Positions 1 through 6,538 of a stretch of DNA of 6,538 nucleotides are shown piece after piece (position 1 is the first letter of the stretch; every line of letters starts with the position of its first letter). The stretch comes from Verrucomicrobiota bacterium (GTDB lineage Bacteria > Verrucomicrobiota > Kiritimatiellia > Kiritimatiellales > Pontiellaceae). The stretch spans positions 1 to 6,538 of the forward strand of contig DOEU01000059.1 in assembly GCA_003532555.1 (NCBI GenBank), read 5' to 3'. A model generated the notes under the pieces. That model was not told the DNA's origin and made no database searches. It saw only the letters and a list, made by a program, of their open reading frames with translations. Both the position numbers and the translations under genes were made by a program.

Positions 1-1167
1 TACATCGACCTCTTCACGATGATTTGCATGCAACCGCAACAACCGCCCAATCCGCTCCCGCTTCTTCGTCCGCGGATTAAAAATGTTTTGTCCCTTTTTA
101 AGCTGCCCCGCATAAACGCGAACAAACGCCAGCTTCCCAATAAATTTATCGGTCGCCATTTTAAAGACTAACCCCGTTAACGACTCAAAATCCGACGCTT
201 CACGCTGCATATCTGCATCCGTTTTCGGAACCAATCCCCTCACTGCTTGAATATCCAACGGCGAAGGAAGGTAATCCGTTACTGCATCCAATAAAGGCTG
301 AACCCCTTTATTCTTCAACGAAGACCCCGCTAAAACAGGTACTAACTGATTGGAAATTGTCGCACGACGAATCGCCTCTTTAATCAAATTTTCTGAAACA
401 TCGCTATTTTCCATGTAGGCTTCTAGCAAGGTCTCATCTACATCCGCCACCATTTCAATCAAATGCGCGCGCGCCTCTTCCGCTTTAGCCGCTAACTCGG
501 AAGGAATTTCCACTTGCTCAACTCGCGATCCCATATCTTCCTCAGAGAATCGGTAGGCACACATCTTCACTAAATCAATAACACCGCTAAATGTTTCAGC
601 CGCACCGATGGGCAACTGAACCGCCACCGCCGAAGCTTTCAACTTACTCTTCAGCTCAGCTAGGACCTTCTCGAAATTAGCACCCATACGATCCATCTTA
701 TTCACAAAAGCCACGCGAGGCACTTGATATTTATTCGCTTGCCGCCAAACCGTTTCTGATTGAGGTTGAACCCCCCCCACAGAACAAAAAACACCCACTG
801 CGCCATCTAAAACCCGCAAAGAGCGTTCCACCTCCACCGTAAAATCAACATGACCCGGTGTGTCGATGATATTGACTTGATGTTCATTCCAAAAACAGGT
901 CGTCGCCGCACTCGTAATCGTAATACCACGCTCTTGCTCCTGAACCATCCAATCCATCGTCGCCGTACCATCATGGACTTCACCAATCTTATGTACTTTG
1001 CCGCTATAATATAAAATTCGCTCGCTAGTTGTCGTCTTGCCCGCATCAATGTGCGCGATAATTCCGATGTTCCGCGTCAGCGATAAAGCAACGTCGCGCG
1101 TATCAGCTTCCAAAGAGGAAGCTGAGCTCTTAGCTCCGTTCTGCTTATCTTGACTCATTGTTTTCAT
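1..1167 (-). CDS. fusA: Elongation factor G, 5' part (runs off the window)
   Basis: Translational GTPase that moves tRNAs and mRNA through the ribosome after peptide bond formation and, with RRF, recycles ribosomes; cytoplasmic. I translated 389 codons before the window edge, about 55% of a usual protein of roughly 700 residues. The G domain is complete in its motifs: P-loop AHIDAGKT at 38-45, RGITI at 80-84 with the switch I threonine at 83, DTPGH at 102-106 with the catalytic histidine at 106, NKMD at 156-159, and a G5-type AGSSLKNKG at 280-288. The start of domain II ([12 protein letters not shown] to [10 protein letters not shown]) closes the visible part. The start at 1167 follows a weak purine-rich site (GAAGAG, 5 bases upstream). 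A second ATG at 1158 is an alternative. From 1167 there is a Ser/Ala-rich tail of about 30 residues before [11 protein letters not shown], roughly 20 longer than in E. coli. Last gene of the visible cluster, 102 bases after rpsG. Identity is certain; the exact start is less so. Confidence 0.98.
   Translation of the reverse strand, partial: MKTMSQDKQNGAKSSASSLEADTRDVALSLTRNIGIIAHIDAGKTTTSERILYYSGKVHKIGEVHDGTATMDWMVQEQERGITITSAATTCFWNEHQVNIIDTPGHVDFTVEVERSLRVLDGAVGVFCSVGGVQPQSETVWRQANKYQVPRVAFVNKMDRMGANFEKVLAELKSKLKASAVAVQLPIGAAETFSGVIDLVKMCAYRFSEEDMGSRVEQVEIPSELAAKAEEARAHLIEMVADVDETLLEAYMENSDVSENLIKEAIRRATISNQLVPVLAGSSLKNKGVQPLLDAVTDYLPSPLDIQAVRGLVPKTDADMQREASDFESLTGLVFKMATDKFIGKLAFVRVYAGQLKKGQNIFNPRTKKRERIGRLLRLHANHREEVDV
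1103..1125 (-). other. RNA hairpin within the first codons of fusA
   Basis: Perfect 9-bp inverted repeat (arms 1103-1111 and 1117-1125, arm TCAGCTTCC) around a 5-base loop. It lies about 43-65 bases into fusA, in the part coding for the extra N-terminal residues. A shorter repeat, GAGCT-AAG-AGCTC on the minus strand (1124-1136), overlaps it by two bases, so the two foldings compete. The inverted repeats are directly visible. That they affect translation of fusA is inference. Confidence 0.55.
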
Positions 1168-1222
1168 CGTTTCTCTTCTGGCGACAGCGAAAGGTTCCAA
1201 TTTCTTGGAACCTTCCGACCAT
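1145..1222 (-). other. Possible 25-codon leader reading frame overlapping the fusA start
   Basis: An ATG at 1222-1220 sits 5 bases after a perfect Shine-Dalgarno GGAGGT (1233-1228). The frame reads [15 protein letters not shown] and onward for 25 codons to a TAA at 1147-1145. It runs through the 13-bp hairpin and past the fusA ATG (1167) in a different frame, overlapping fusA by 23 bases. Its ribosome binding site is stronger than that of fusA. The peptide shows no recognisable motif. It could be a translated leader that controls access to the fusA start, or a chance reading frame behind a chance purine run. I do not claim it is a gene. Confidence 0.25.
1188..1217 (-). other. Strong GAAA-capped hairpin in the fusA leader
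   Basis: On the minus strand AAGGTTCCAA, loop GAAA, TTGGAACCTT gives a perfect 10-bp stem (1214-1205 with 1200-1191). It extends outward by one G-U and two G-C pairs to 13 bp. The loop is a GNRA tetraloop, a stable class of RNA cap that also serves as a docking site. The 3' arm ends 20 bases before the fusA ATG. No run of U follows, so it does not look like an intrinsic terminator. It is probably an mRNA element in the fusA leader; its role (ribosome access, protein binding, mRNA stability) is not known. Confidence 0.7.
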
Positions 1223-1227
1223 CGGCG

Positions 1228-1244
1228 ACCTCCATTCAGGAGGT
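1228..1244 (-). promoter_or_regulatory. Shine-Dalgarno that can pair with its own complement
   Basis: Minus strand: ACCTCC (1244-1239), loop TGAAT, GGAGGT (1233-1228), a perfect 6-bp stem. GGAGGT is the strongest ribosome-binding match in the rpsG-fusA gap and lies 5 bases before the ATG at 1222, not before the fusA ATG. The upstream ACCTCC would mask it in the folded state. This arrangement resembles a site opened by a passing ribosome or closed by a regulator. The pairing is seen; its use as a switch is inferred. Confidence 0.4.
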
Positions 1245-1269
1245 TTCCTATGTAACCCGCTCTCCGTCC

Positions 1270-1743
1270 TTACCAGCGGTAGTGTGCAAATGCCTTATTA
1301 GCTTGTGCCATCTTGTGCGTGTCATCGCGCTTCTTGATCGCCGCACCTTGGCCACGGTATGCATCAACAACTTCGTTCGCCAATGCACGACGCATCGGCA
1401 CACCCTTGCGATTACTCGCAAACTGAATCAACCAACGGGTAGCCAATGCTATCTGTCGCTTCGGCTTCACTTCCAAAGGCACCTGATATGTTGCACCCCC
1501 CACCCGGCGAGATTTTACTTCTAACCGGGGAGACACATTTTCAATCGCAGTTGTAAATACATGAACAGGATCTTCATCCTTCAACTGCCCCTGAATATCC
1601 TCAATCGCCCCATATACAATTTTCGCTGCCACTGCTTTCTTACCCCGCTCCATCACGCAGTTAATCATATAAGCAACCATGTTATTGTTGTAACGAGGGT
1701 CGGGAATTAATTCACGTTTTTCTGCTCTACGCCGTCTAGCCAT
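1270..1743 (-). CDS. rpsG: 30S ribosomal protein S7
   Basis: Primary 16S rRNA-binding protein that starts assembly of the 30S head and lines the E site; in E. coli it also represses translation of its own operon. The product has 157 residues, matching the usual length of about 156. Hallmarks are the Arg-rich N-terminus MARRRRAEKR, the helix around NNMVAYMINCVMERGKKAVA (20-39), the beta-hairpin EVKSRRVGGATYQVPLEV (75-92) that reaches the rRNA, and the C-terminal KMAQANKAFAHYRW (144-157). The ATG at 1743 has AAGGA 9 bases upstream, immediately after the rpsL stop, so translation is probably coupled to rpsL. Nothing is truncated or odd. Confidence 0.99.
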   Translation of the reverse strand: MARRRRAEKRELIPDPRYNNNMVAYMINCVMERGKKAVAAKIVYGAIEDIQGQLKDEDPVHVFTTAIENVSPRLEVKSRRVGGATYQVPLEVKPKRQIALATRWLIQFASNRKGVPMRRALANEVVDAYRGQGAAIKKRDDTHKMAQANKAFAHYRW

Positions 1744-1758
1744 TTTCTAAAGTCCTTT

Positions 1759-2130
1759 TTACTTAGGTCGTTTCGCCCCATACTTCGAGCGTCCGCGTTT
1801 ACGTCCATCCACACCCAAACAATCCAATGCACCCCGCACGATATGATACCTCACACCCGGCAAGTCCTTCACTCGGCCTCCGCGCACCAACACCATGCTA
1901 TGCTCCTGCAAGTTATGCCCTTCCCCCCCAATATACGCATTCACTTCGCGACCATTGGTCAACCGCACACGAGCCACTTTACGCAACGCTGAGTTTGGCT
2001 TTTTCGGTGTCTGAGTTTTTACCAATAGACACACGCCCCGCCGCTGCGGGCAGGTCGATAGTGCAGGCGATTTACTCTTCTTCTTCGCCACCGAACGGGG
2101 TTTGCGAACTAACTGATTAATTGTCGGCAT
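1759..2130 (-). CDS. rpsL: 30S ribosomal protein S12
   Basis: Decoding-centre protein of the small subunit that helps monitor codon-anticodon pairing and is the classic streptomycin target. The 123-residue product starts [12 protein letters not shown] and ends [10 protein letters not shown], as the family does. [20 protein letters not shown] spans 41-60, [11 protein letters not shown] 68-78, and [14 protein letters not shown] 83-96. Lys43, Lys88 and Pro91, where resistance changes usually fall, have the sensitive-type residues. Asp89 is the residue methylthiolated in many bacteria. The ATG at 2130 has AGGAG 9 bases upstream. The gene follows rpoC after 162 bases and precedes rpsG by 15, the standard str order. 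Confidence 0.99.
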   Translation of the reverse strand: MPTINQLVRKPRSVAKKKSKSPALSTCPQRRGVCLLVKTQTPKKPNSALRKVARVRLTNGREVNAYIGGEGHNLQEHSMVLVRGGRVKDLPGVRYHIVRGALDCLGVDGRKRGRSKYGAKRPK

Positions 2131-2292
2131 AAAACCTTTCTCCTATAAGACGAGCGGCAGAATCTATACATCCGCCCCATCACACGCAAGTGAAACATTC
2201 AATTTTCTTCTTTTTATTTCGCTTTAAAATACTTCCTTTGAGAGAAAATAAAGCCTAATCGACCCCGTTCTCTCATTCCACTAATTGCTTGA
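2131..2292 (-). other. rpoC-rpsL gap
   Basis: This 162-base non-coding stretch separates rpoC from rpsL. Its middle is A-rich on the transcribed strand (about 2199-2225). Nearest rpsL is the ribosome binding site AGGAG (2144-2140). A 7-base inverted repeat GAGAGAA/TTCTCTC (2240-2246 and 2268-2274) has a 21-base loop and no U run, so it is not a convincing terminator. Read-through from rpoC is likely, perhaps with added initiation from the weak promoter described separately. Confidence 0.6.
2161..2189 (-). promoter_or_regulatory. Candidate sigma-70-type promoter for rpsL-rpsG-fusA
   Basis: Minus strand: TTGCGT (2189-2184) as -35, a 17-base spacer, and TAGATT (2166-2161) as -10. The matches to TTGACA and TATAAT are only 3 and 4 of 6. 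In its favour are an A-rich block upstream that could act as an UP element, a GC-rich stretch (CTGCCGC) after the -10 like those of stringently controlled ribosomal promoters, and its place ahead of rpsL. Such matches arise easily by chance in AT-rich gaps. Confidence 0.25.
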
Positions 2293-5200
2293 TTACAGCT
2301 CTATCTTAGGCTCATCGCTTGCTTCCAGCGGATTGGTTTCAAATAGATCTTCAACTGTAATTTCATCACCATGTTTAATCGGCTTGATATCCCGATACAT
2401 GGGGAAACCTGTTCCAGCAGGAATTAACCGACCCATAATCACGTTTTCTTTGAAACCGCGCAAGGTATCAACCATACCCAATGTAGCCGCTTTCGTTAGA
2501 ACGCGTGTTGTATCTTGGAACGAAGCAGCTGAAATAAACGATTCTGTTTCTAATGCCGCTTTCGTGATACCTAACAAAACTGGTGATGCTTCTGCTGGTC
2601 GACGCCCTTCAGCAACCGCCTTCTGGTTCACTTCCTGGAAGGTTTGTTTCTCAACCTGTTCACCCCACAAGAATTCCGTGTCACCTGGATCAGTAATCTT
2701 CACTTTGCGTAGCATCTGACGTACAATCACTTCGATGTGCTTGTCATTGATCTCTACTCCTTGCAAACGATAAACCGCCTGAACCTCATTAACCAAATAC
2801 TCTTGCAAGTCCTGCGGCCCGCACACTTCAAGAAGCTCCTGTGGAACAATCGGTCCTTCGGTAAGCTGCTGTCCTTTTTGAACAAAGTCACCCGGAAATA
2901 CGATCACGTGCTTATTCATCGGAATTAAATGCTCTTCCTCACCGCCAGTCACCGTATCTCGAACGACTACTTTACGCTTCCCTTTAGCAATGCCGCCCAG
3001 CTCAACAATTCCTTCGATCTTCGCGATCTCTGCCGCGTCCTTTGGAGTACGCGCTTCAACAAGTTCTGCCACACGAGGTAGACCCCCAGTAATGTCTTTT
3101 GTCCTAACCGTTTTCCGCGGAGTTCGTGCCAATGTGAATCCAGCAACCACCTTTTCCTTAGATTTGATCATTACTTGGGCACCCGCTGGAATCGAATAAT
3201 ATCCAACTTTTTCTTTAACCTTCATATCACGAATCACGATCTGCGGATGGAGATCTTCTTTATGCTCCATAACAACCAAAGTCTCAACACCGGTCGATTC
3301 GTCGACTCCCTTTTGAACTGTTACTCCTTCAATGAAGTCTTGGAATTCCACCTTACCGTTGTGCTCAGACAAAATCGGTACGGAATAAGGGTCCCACTCA
3401 ACAAAGATTTCGCCCGCTTTCACTTCACTACCATCGTCTACAGAGACCTGCGCTCCGATCATCATGGCATACCGTTCCAGCTCACGACCCTCTTCATCAA
3501 CGATGATCAAGTTTCCATTTTTGTTAAGGATAATATTACTCTCATCCACTTTCACAGATCGGATGTTTTCATATTTAACGATACCAGCAGATTTCGCGGT
3601 AATACGAGGTTGTTTAAAGACCGAACTCGCAGTTCCACCAATATGGAACGTTCGCATCGTTAACTGCGTTCCGGGCTCACCAATCGACTGAGCAGCAATA
3701 ATACCCACTGGCTGGCCCAACTCGGCCATGCGACCCGTCGCAAGATTCTTGCCATAACATTTTGCACAAACGCCCCGACGCGACTCACACGTCAACACAC
3801 TTCGAATGATCACCTGCTCCACACCCGCGCTCTCGACATTTCGCGCCGTGTATTTATCAATCAACTCACCTGCTGCAACAATCACGCTGTCAGGCTCATG
3901 CGGATCACAAATATCTTCCGCTGCCGTACGACCCAAAATACGCGTTGCAAGTGAAACCAACTCTTCGTCACCTTCAACAATCGCACCCACTTCAATTCCG
4001 TTTAGCGTATGACAATCAGGCTCTGTGATAATAATATCATGCGATACGTCAACTAGCTTTCGAGTAAGGTAACCCGAATCTGCTGTTTTCAAGGCTGTAT
4101 CCGCCAGACCCTTACGAGCCCCGTGCGTTGAAATAAAGTATTCCAAGACCGAAAGACCTTCACGGAAGTTCGAAAGAATCGGTCGTTCAATAATCTCACC
4201 CGATGGTTTTGCCATCAAGCCACGCATTCCGGCTAACTGACGAATCTGCTGACGCGAACCACGAGCCCCTGAATCGACCATCACATAGACTGGATTCAGT
4301 TCCTCCCGCGAGCGTTCGTTACGTGGATCATCATTCTCCTCTAAGACATCAAAAAGTTTGTTGGTTAACTTATCATTCGTATCCGTCCAGATATCGATGA
4401 TCATGTTGTACCGCTCACCTTCCGTAATTAGACCTTTGCGATGTTTATTTTCTACCTCTTCGATCTCAGATCGGGCGGCCGCAATCATGTCGGCTTTCCC
4501 CTCTGGAATAATCATATCACACAGACCGATCGACATACCCGACCGTGTTGCATGCTCATAGCCTAGACTTTTTAATTCATCTAAAACTTTTACTGTTTCA
4601 GGATGACCCGCAATCTCATAACACTGCTCAATCAGCGTTCCAACCACTTTTTTTGTAGCCGTCTTATTCGCAAATCCCATTCCGTCAGGCCAAATCTGAT
4701 TGAAGAATACACGACCAACCGTTGTATTAATCACCGGACGTTCCATGTCGCCATTTCGCGTTTCACGCTGATAATCTGGGTTGCGATAGCGAATACGATC
4801 ATGCAGCTTCATAAAACCTTCATCATATGCCGTCTGTACCTCTTCTAGGTTGTCCATTAACCGCAAATGCTCTTCGCGTTTCTTCCGGATCCCCTTCCGC
4901 TCCATCTGGATCTGCTGCGATTCAGAGGTAACAAAATAACAGCCCAAGGCAATATCCTGCGTCGGGGTAGTAATTGGCTTCCCGCTCGAAGGAGAGAAAA
5001 TATTATTTGTCGCCAACATTAATGCCTTCGACTCAACCTGCGCTTCCACAGAAAGTGGCACGTGTACCGCCATCTGGTCGCCATCAAAGTCAGCGTTATA
5101 GGCTGTACAAACTAACGGATGCAACTGAATCGCCTGACCCTCAATCAAAATCGGTTCAAACGACTGAATCGATAAACGGTGCAATGTAGGCGCCCGGTTC

Positions 5201-6513
5201 AACATCACGGTATGACCCCGTGTCACTTCATCTAGAATATCCCAAACTTCATCCACCTCACGCTCAATCATCTTCTTCGCGCTGCGCACGGTGTGCACCA
5301 CGCCACGCTCTTTCAAGCGACGAATAATGAATGGCTCAAATAGCACCAACGCCATTTTCTTAGGTAAACCACACTGATTTAATTTCAGCGTGGGTCCCAC
5401 AACAATCACAGATCGACCTGAATAGTCCACACGCTTCCCAAGTAGATTCTGACGAAAACGTCCCTGTTTCCCCTTCAACATATCTGAAAGCGATTTCAAC
5501 GGACGATTTCCCGGGCCCGTTACCGCACGTCCATGACGACCATTATCAAACAACGCATCCACTGACTGCTGTAGCATCCGCTTCTCGTTTCGAATGATTA
5601 CTTCCGGTGTTTTCAACGCTAAAAGCGTCCGCAAACGATTGTTTCGATTAATGACACGACGATATAAATCATTCAAATCAGATGTTGCAAAACGCCCCCC
5701 TTCAAGCGGCACCAAAGGACGCAAGTTAGGTGGAATCACAGGCAATACTTCTAAAATCATCCATTCCGGACGCGAACCATTTTTGATGAAACCTTCCATA
5801 ACTTTCATCTGATTCACTAGCTTCTTACGCGTCTGCTTTGAGCGCGTATTCATCATAGCCTCTTCAAGCTGTTGAAGCATCTCAACTGGATTGATTTTGC
5901 TCAACAGATCTCGAACCCCTTCAGCACCAATTTTCGCCGTGAAAGATTCAATCCCAAAATTAGCAATAGCTTCCCGATACTCCTCTTCCGACAGAAGCTG
6001 CTTATGCTGTAAAGGAGTGCTTCCTTCGTCTACCACGATATAGTTATCGTAATAGAGTACCCGTTCGAGATTGCGCATGGTCATATCTAAAATTAAACCC
6101 ATCCGACTCGGCGTAGCTTTGAAAAACCAAATATGAGAAACCGGAACCGCCAACTCAATGTGCGCCATCCGCTCACGACGAACCCGCGAAAGCGTTACTT
6201 CTACACCACAGCGATCACAAATCACACCTTTATGCTTAATTCGTTTATACTTGCCGCATGAACACTCCCAGTCCTTTGTTGGACCAAAAATACGTTCACA
6301 GAACAGTCCACCCTTTTCAGGTTTAAAAGTTCGGTAGTTAATTGTCTCCGGATTCTTAACCTCTCCTCTACTCCAAGAACGAATTGCCTCTGGAGATGCA
6401 AGAGTTATATTTGCAAAGTCAGTCTGTTCCTGTTGAACTCCAAAAATATCTATCATTGCTTTTTGTTTTTGCAACTCTTGAAAATCTGGCGAATTTCCTT
6501 CACGTACTTTCAT
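2293..6513 (-). CDS. rpoC: DNA-directed RNA polymerase subunit beta'
   Basis: Largest subunit of RNA polymerase. With beta it forms the active cleft and carries the catalytic Mg2+. The product has 1406 residues, full length (E. coli 1407). In order: zinc ribbon with Cys84, 86, 99 and 102; switch/lid region [15 protein letters not shown] (357-371); catalytic NADFDGDQM at 473-481 with Asp475, 477 and 479; secondary-channel region through [10 protein letters not shown] (763-772); bridge helix [16 protein letters not shown] (794-809); second zinc site Cys834, 909, 916 and 919; trigger loop [19 protein letters not shown] (942-960) with Met953, Arg954 and His957. The loop is split by a large SI3-type insertion (about 965-1135) before [11 protein letters not shown] (1138-1148). 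The C-terminus has [16 protein letters not shown] and [15 protein letters not shown]. The start at 6513 is chosen because AAGGAG lies 7 bases upstream. A later Met20 (MIDIFG) would match the E. coli N-terminus more closely in length but has no ribosome binding site. rpoB is expected immediately upstream. Confidence 0.99.
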   Translation of the reverse strand: MKVREGNSPDFQELQKQKAMIDIFGVQQEQTDFANITLASPEAIRSWSRGEVKNPETINYRTFKPEKGGLFCERIFGPTKDWECSCGKYKRIKHKGVICDRCGVEVTLSRVRRERMAHIELAVPVSHIWFFKATPSRMGLILDMTMRNLERVLYYDNYIVVDEGSTPLQHKQLLSEEEYREAIANFGIESFTAKIGAEGVRDLLSKINPVEMLQQLEEAMMNTRSKQTRKKLVNQMKVMEGFIKNGSRPEWMILEVLPVIPPNLRPLVPLEGGRFATSDLNDLYRRVINRNNRLRTLLALKTPEVIIRNEKRMLQQSVDALFDNGRHGRAVTGPGNRPLKSLSDMLKGKQGRFRQNLLGKRVDYSGRSVIVVGPTLKLNQCGLPKKMALVLFEPFIIRRLKERGVVHTVRSAKKMIEREVDEVWDILDEVTRGHTVMLNRAPTLHRLSIQSFEPILIEGQAIQLHPLVCTAYNADFDGDQMAVHVPLSVEAQVESKALMLATNNIFSPSSGKPITTPTQDIALGCYFVTSESQQIQMERKGIRKKREEHLRLMDNLEEVQTAYDEGFMKLHDRIRYRNPDYQRETRNGDMERPVINTTVGRVFFNQIWPDGMGFANKTATKKVVGTLIEQCYEIAGHPETVKVLDELKSLGYEHATRSGMSIGLCDMIIPEGKADMIAAARSEIEEVENKHRKGLITEGERYNMIIDIWTDTNDKLTNKLFDVLEENDDPRNERSREELNPVYVMVDSGARGSRQQIRQLAGMRGLMAKPSGEIIERPILSNFREGLSVLEYFISTHGARKGLADTALKTADSGYLTRKLVDVSHDIIITEPDCHTLNGIEVGAIVEGDEELVSLATRILGRTAAEDICDPHEPDSVIVAAGELIDKYTARNVESAGVEQVIIRSVLTCESRRGVCAKCYGKNLATGRMAELGQPVGIIAAQSIGEPGTQLTMRTFHIGGTASSVFKQPRITAKSAGIVKYENIRSVKVDESNIILNKNGNLIIVDEEGRELERYAMMIGAQVSVDDGSEVKAGEIFVEWDPYSVPILSEHNGKVEFQDFIEGVTVQKGVDESTGVETLVVMEHKEDLHPQIVIRDMKVKEKVGYYSIPAGAQVMIKSKEKVVAGFTLARTPRKTVRTKDITGGLPRVAELVEARTPKDAAEIAKIEGIVELGGIAKGKRKVVVRDTVTGGEEEHLIPMNKHVIVFPGDFVQKGQQLTEGPIVPQELLEVCGPQDLQEYLVNEVQAVYRLQGVEINDKHIEVIVRQMLRKVKITDPGDTEFLWGEQVEKQTFQEVNQKAVAEGRRPAEASPVLLGITKAALETESFISAASFQDTTRVLTKAATLGMVDTLRGFKENVIMGRLIPAGTGFPMYRDIKPIKHGDEITVEDLFETNPLEASDEPKIEL

Positions 6514-6538
6514 AAAATAACTCCTTCAAATCTAGATT
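6514..6538 (-). promoter_or_regulatory. rpoC ribosome binding site and end of upstream spacer
   Basis: AAGGAG (6526-6521) lies 7 bases before the rpoC ATG, near-ideal in match and spacing, and fixes the start at 6513. The 25 visible bases begin with AATCTAGATT. The TAG within it could be the stop of the upstream gene (expected rpoB), but one codon cannot be assigned. Confidence 0.85.

Larger units (their letters stand above)
1168..1269 (-). promoter_or_regulatory. rpsG-fusA gap, structured leader of fusA
   Basis: This 102-base stretch between the rpsG stop and the fusA ATG holds, in transcription order, the GGAGGT-masking hairpin, the 25-codon leader frame start, the 13-bp GAAA hairpin, and a short unpaired stretch with the weak fusA site GAAGAG. 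I found no convincing -35/-10 pair and no terminator, so fusA is probably read through from rpsG. S7 in E. coli represses the str mRNA by binding between rpsL and rpsG. Here that gap is only 15 bases, so this leader is the roomier candidate for such a site (inference). Confidence 0.45.

Noticed and set aside
807..1049. 80-codon minus-strand frame inside fusA
   Set aside because: Lies in another frame within the conserved EF-G G domain; Arg-rich composition typical of an out-of-frame reading.
1145..1222. Idea that a sequencing indel separates the perfect Shine-Dalgarno ATG from fusA
   Set aside because: Joining the frames would add residues with no counterpart in EF-G, and fusA already has its own ATG with a weak site; no independent sign of an error.
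1150..1524. Open frame of 124 codons on the plus strand opposite rpsG and the fusA leader
   Set aside because: Antisense to the conserved rpsG, Cys/His/Arg-rich wording with no family resemblance, and no ribosome binding site; a shadow of the real gene.
2109..2198. 29-codon frame overlapping the rpsL start (MFHLRVMGRM...)
   Set aside because: No proper Shine-Dalgarno, its start lies upstream of the candidate promoter -10, and it ends in rpsL out of frame; likely chance, unlike the better-supported frame before fusA.
2240..2274. GAGAGAA/TTCTCTC inverted repeat after rpoC, considered as a terminator
   Set aside because: Only 7 bp with a 21-base loop and no following U run; would not be a stable intrinsic terminator.
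2285..2719. 144-codon plus-strand frame opposite the end of rpoC
   Set aside because: Fully antisense to the conserved RpoC C-terminus. Other plus-strand frames across 2737-5812 are rejected for the same reason.
6529..6538. Perfect 10-base palindrome AATCTAGATT at the window end
   Set aside because: Too short and at the edge; no second copy or partner seen to support an operator or repeat.

Overview
The window is an ordinary, strongly conserved bacterial housekeeping locus. All four genes lie on the minus strand, so transcription runs from high to low coordinates: rpoC (RNA polymerase beta'), rpsL (ribosomal protein S12), rpsG (ribosomal protein S7) and the first 389 codons of fusA (elongation factor G, cut off at position 1). 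This is the familiar junction between the rpoBC cluster and the str operon. rpoB is expected just beyond position 6538, but only 25 bases upstream of rpoC are visible. No mobile element, CRISPR array, tRNA or rRNA was seen, and no plus-strand gene is credible.

The organism is a bacterium. RpoC carries a long insertion in the trigger loop (SI3, about residues 965-1135). That insertion is known from Proteobacteria, Bacteroidota, the Planctomycetes-Verrucomicrobia-Chlamydiae group and some others, and is missing from Firmicutes and Actinobacteria. The wording of RpoC, S12 and EF-G reminds me most of Verrucomicrobiota or relatives. That is an impression from memory, not a database result.

Layout from upstream to downstream: a clear Shine-Dalgarno (AAGGAG) precedes rpoC (6513-2293). 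A 162-base gap (2292-2131) follows, with no intrinsic terminator and one weak promoter candidate with a GC-rich stretch after its -10. rpsL (2130-1759) and rpsG (1743-1270) are only 15 bases apart, and the rpsG ribosome binding site sits directly against the rpsL stop. A 102-base gap (1269-1168) leads into fusA (1167 to beyond 1).

The one part not explained by textbook annotation is the rpsG-fusA junction. The gap holds a 13-bp hairpin capped by GAAA and a perfect Shine-Dalgarno that can be hidden in its own small hairpin. That Shine-Dalgarno serves a 25-codon reading frame overlapping the fusA start out of frame. A 9-bp hairpin also lies inside the first codons of fusA. Together these suggest local control of EF-G translation. 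This is inference and needs comparative support.

The genes work together in gene expression: beta' is the catalytic half of RNA polymerase, S12 sits at the decoding centre and S7 at the head of the 30S subunit, and EF-G drives translocation. Co-transcription would tie polymerase and ribosome supply together.
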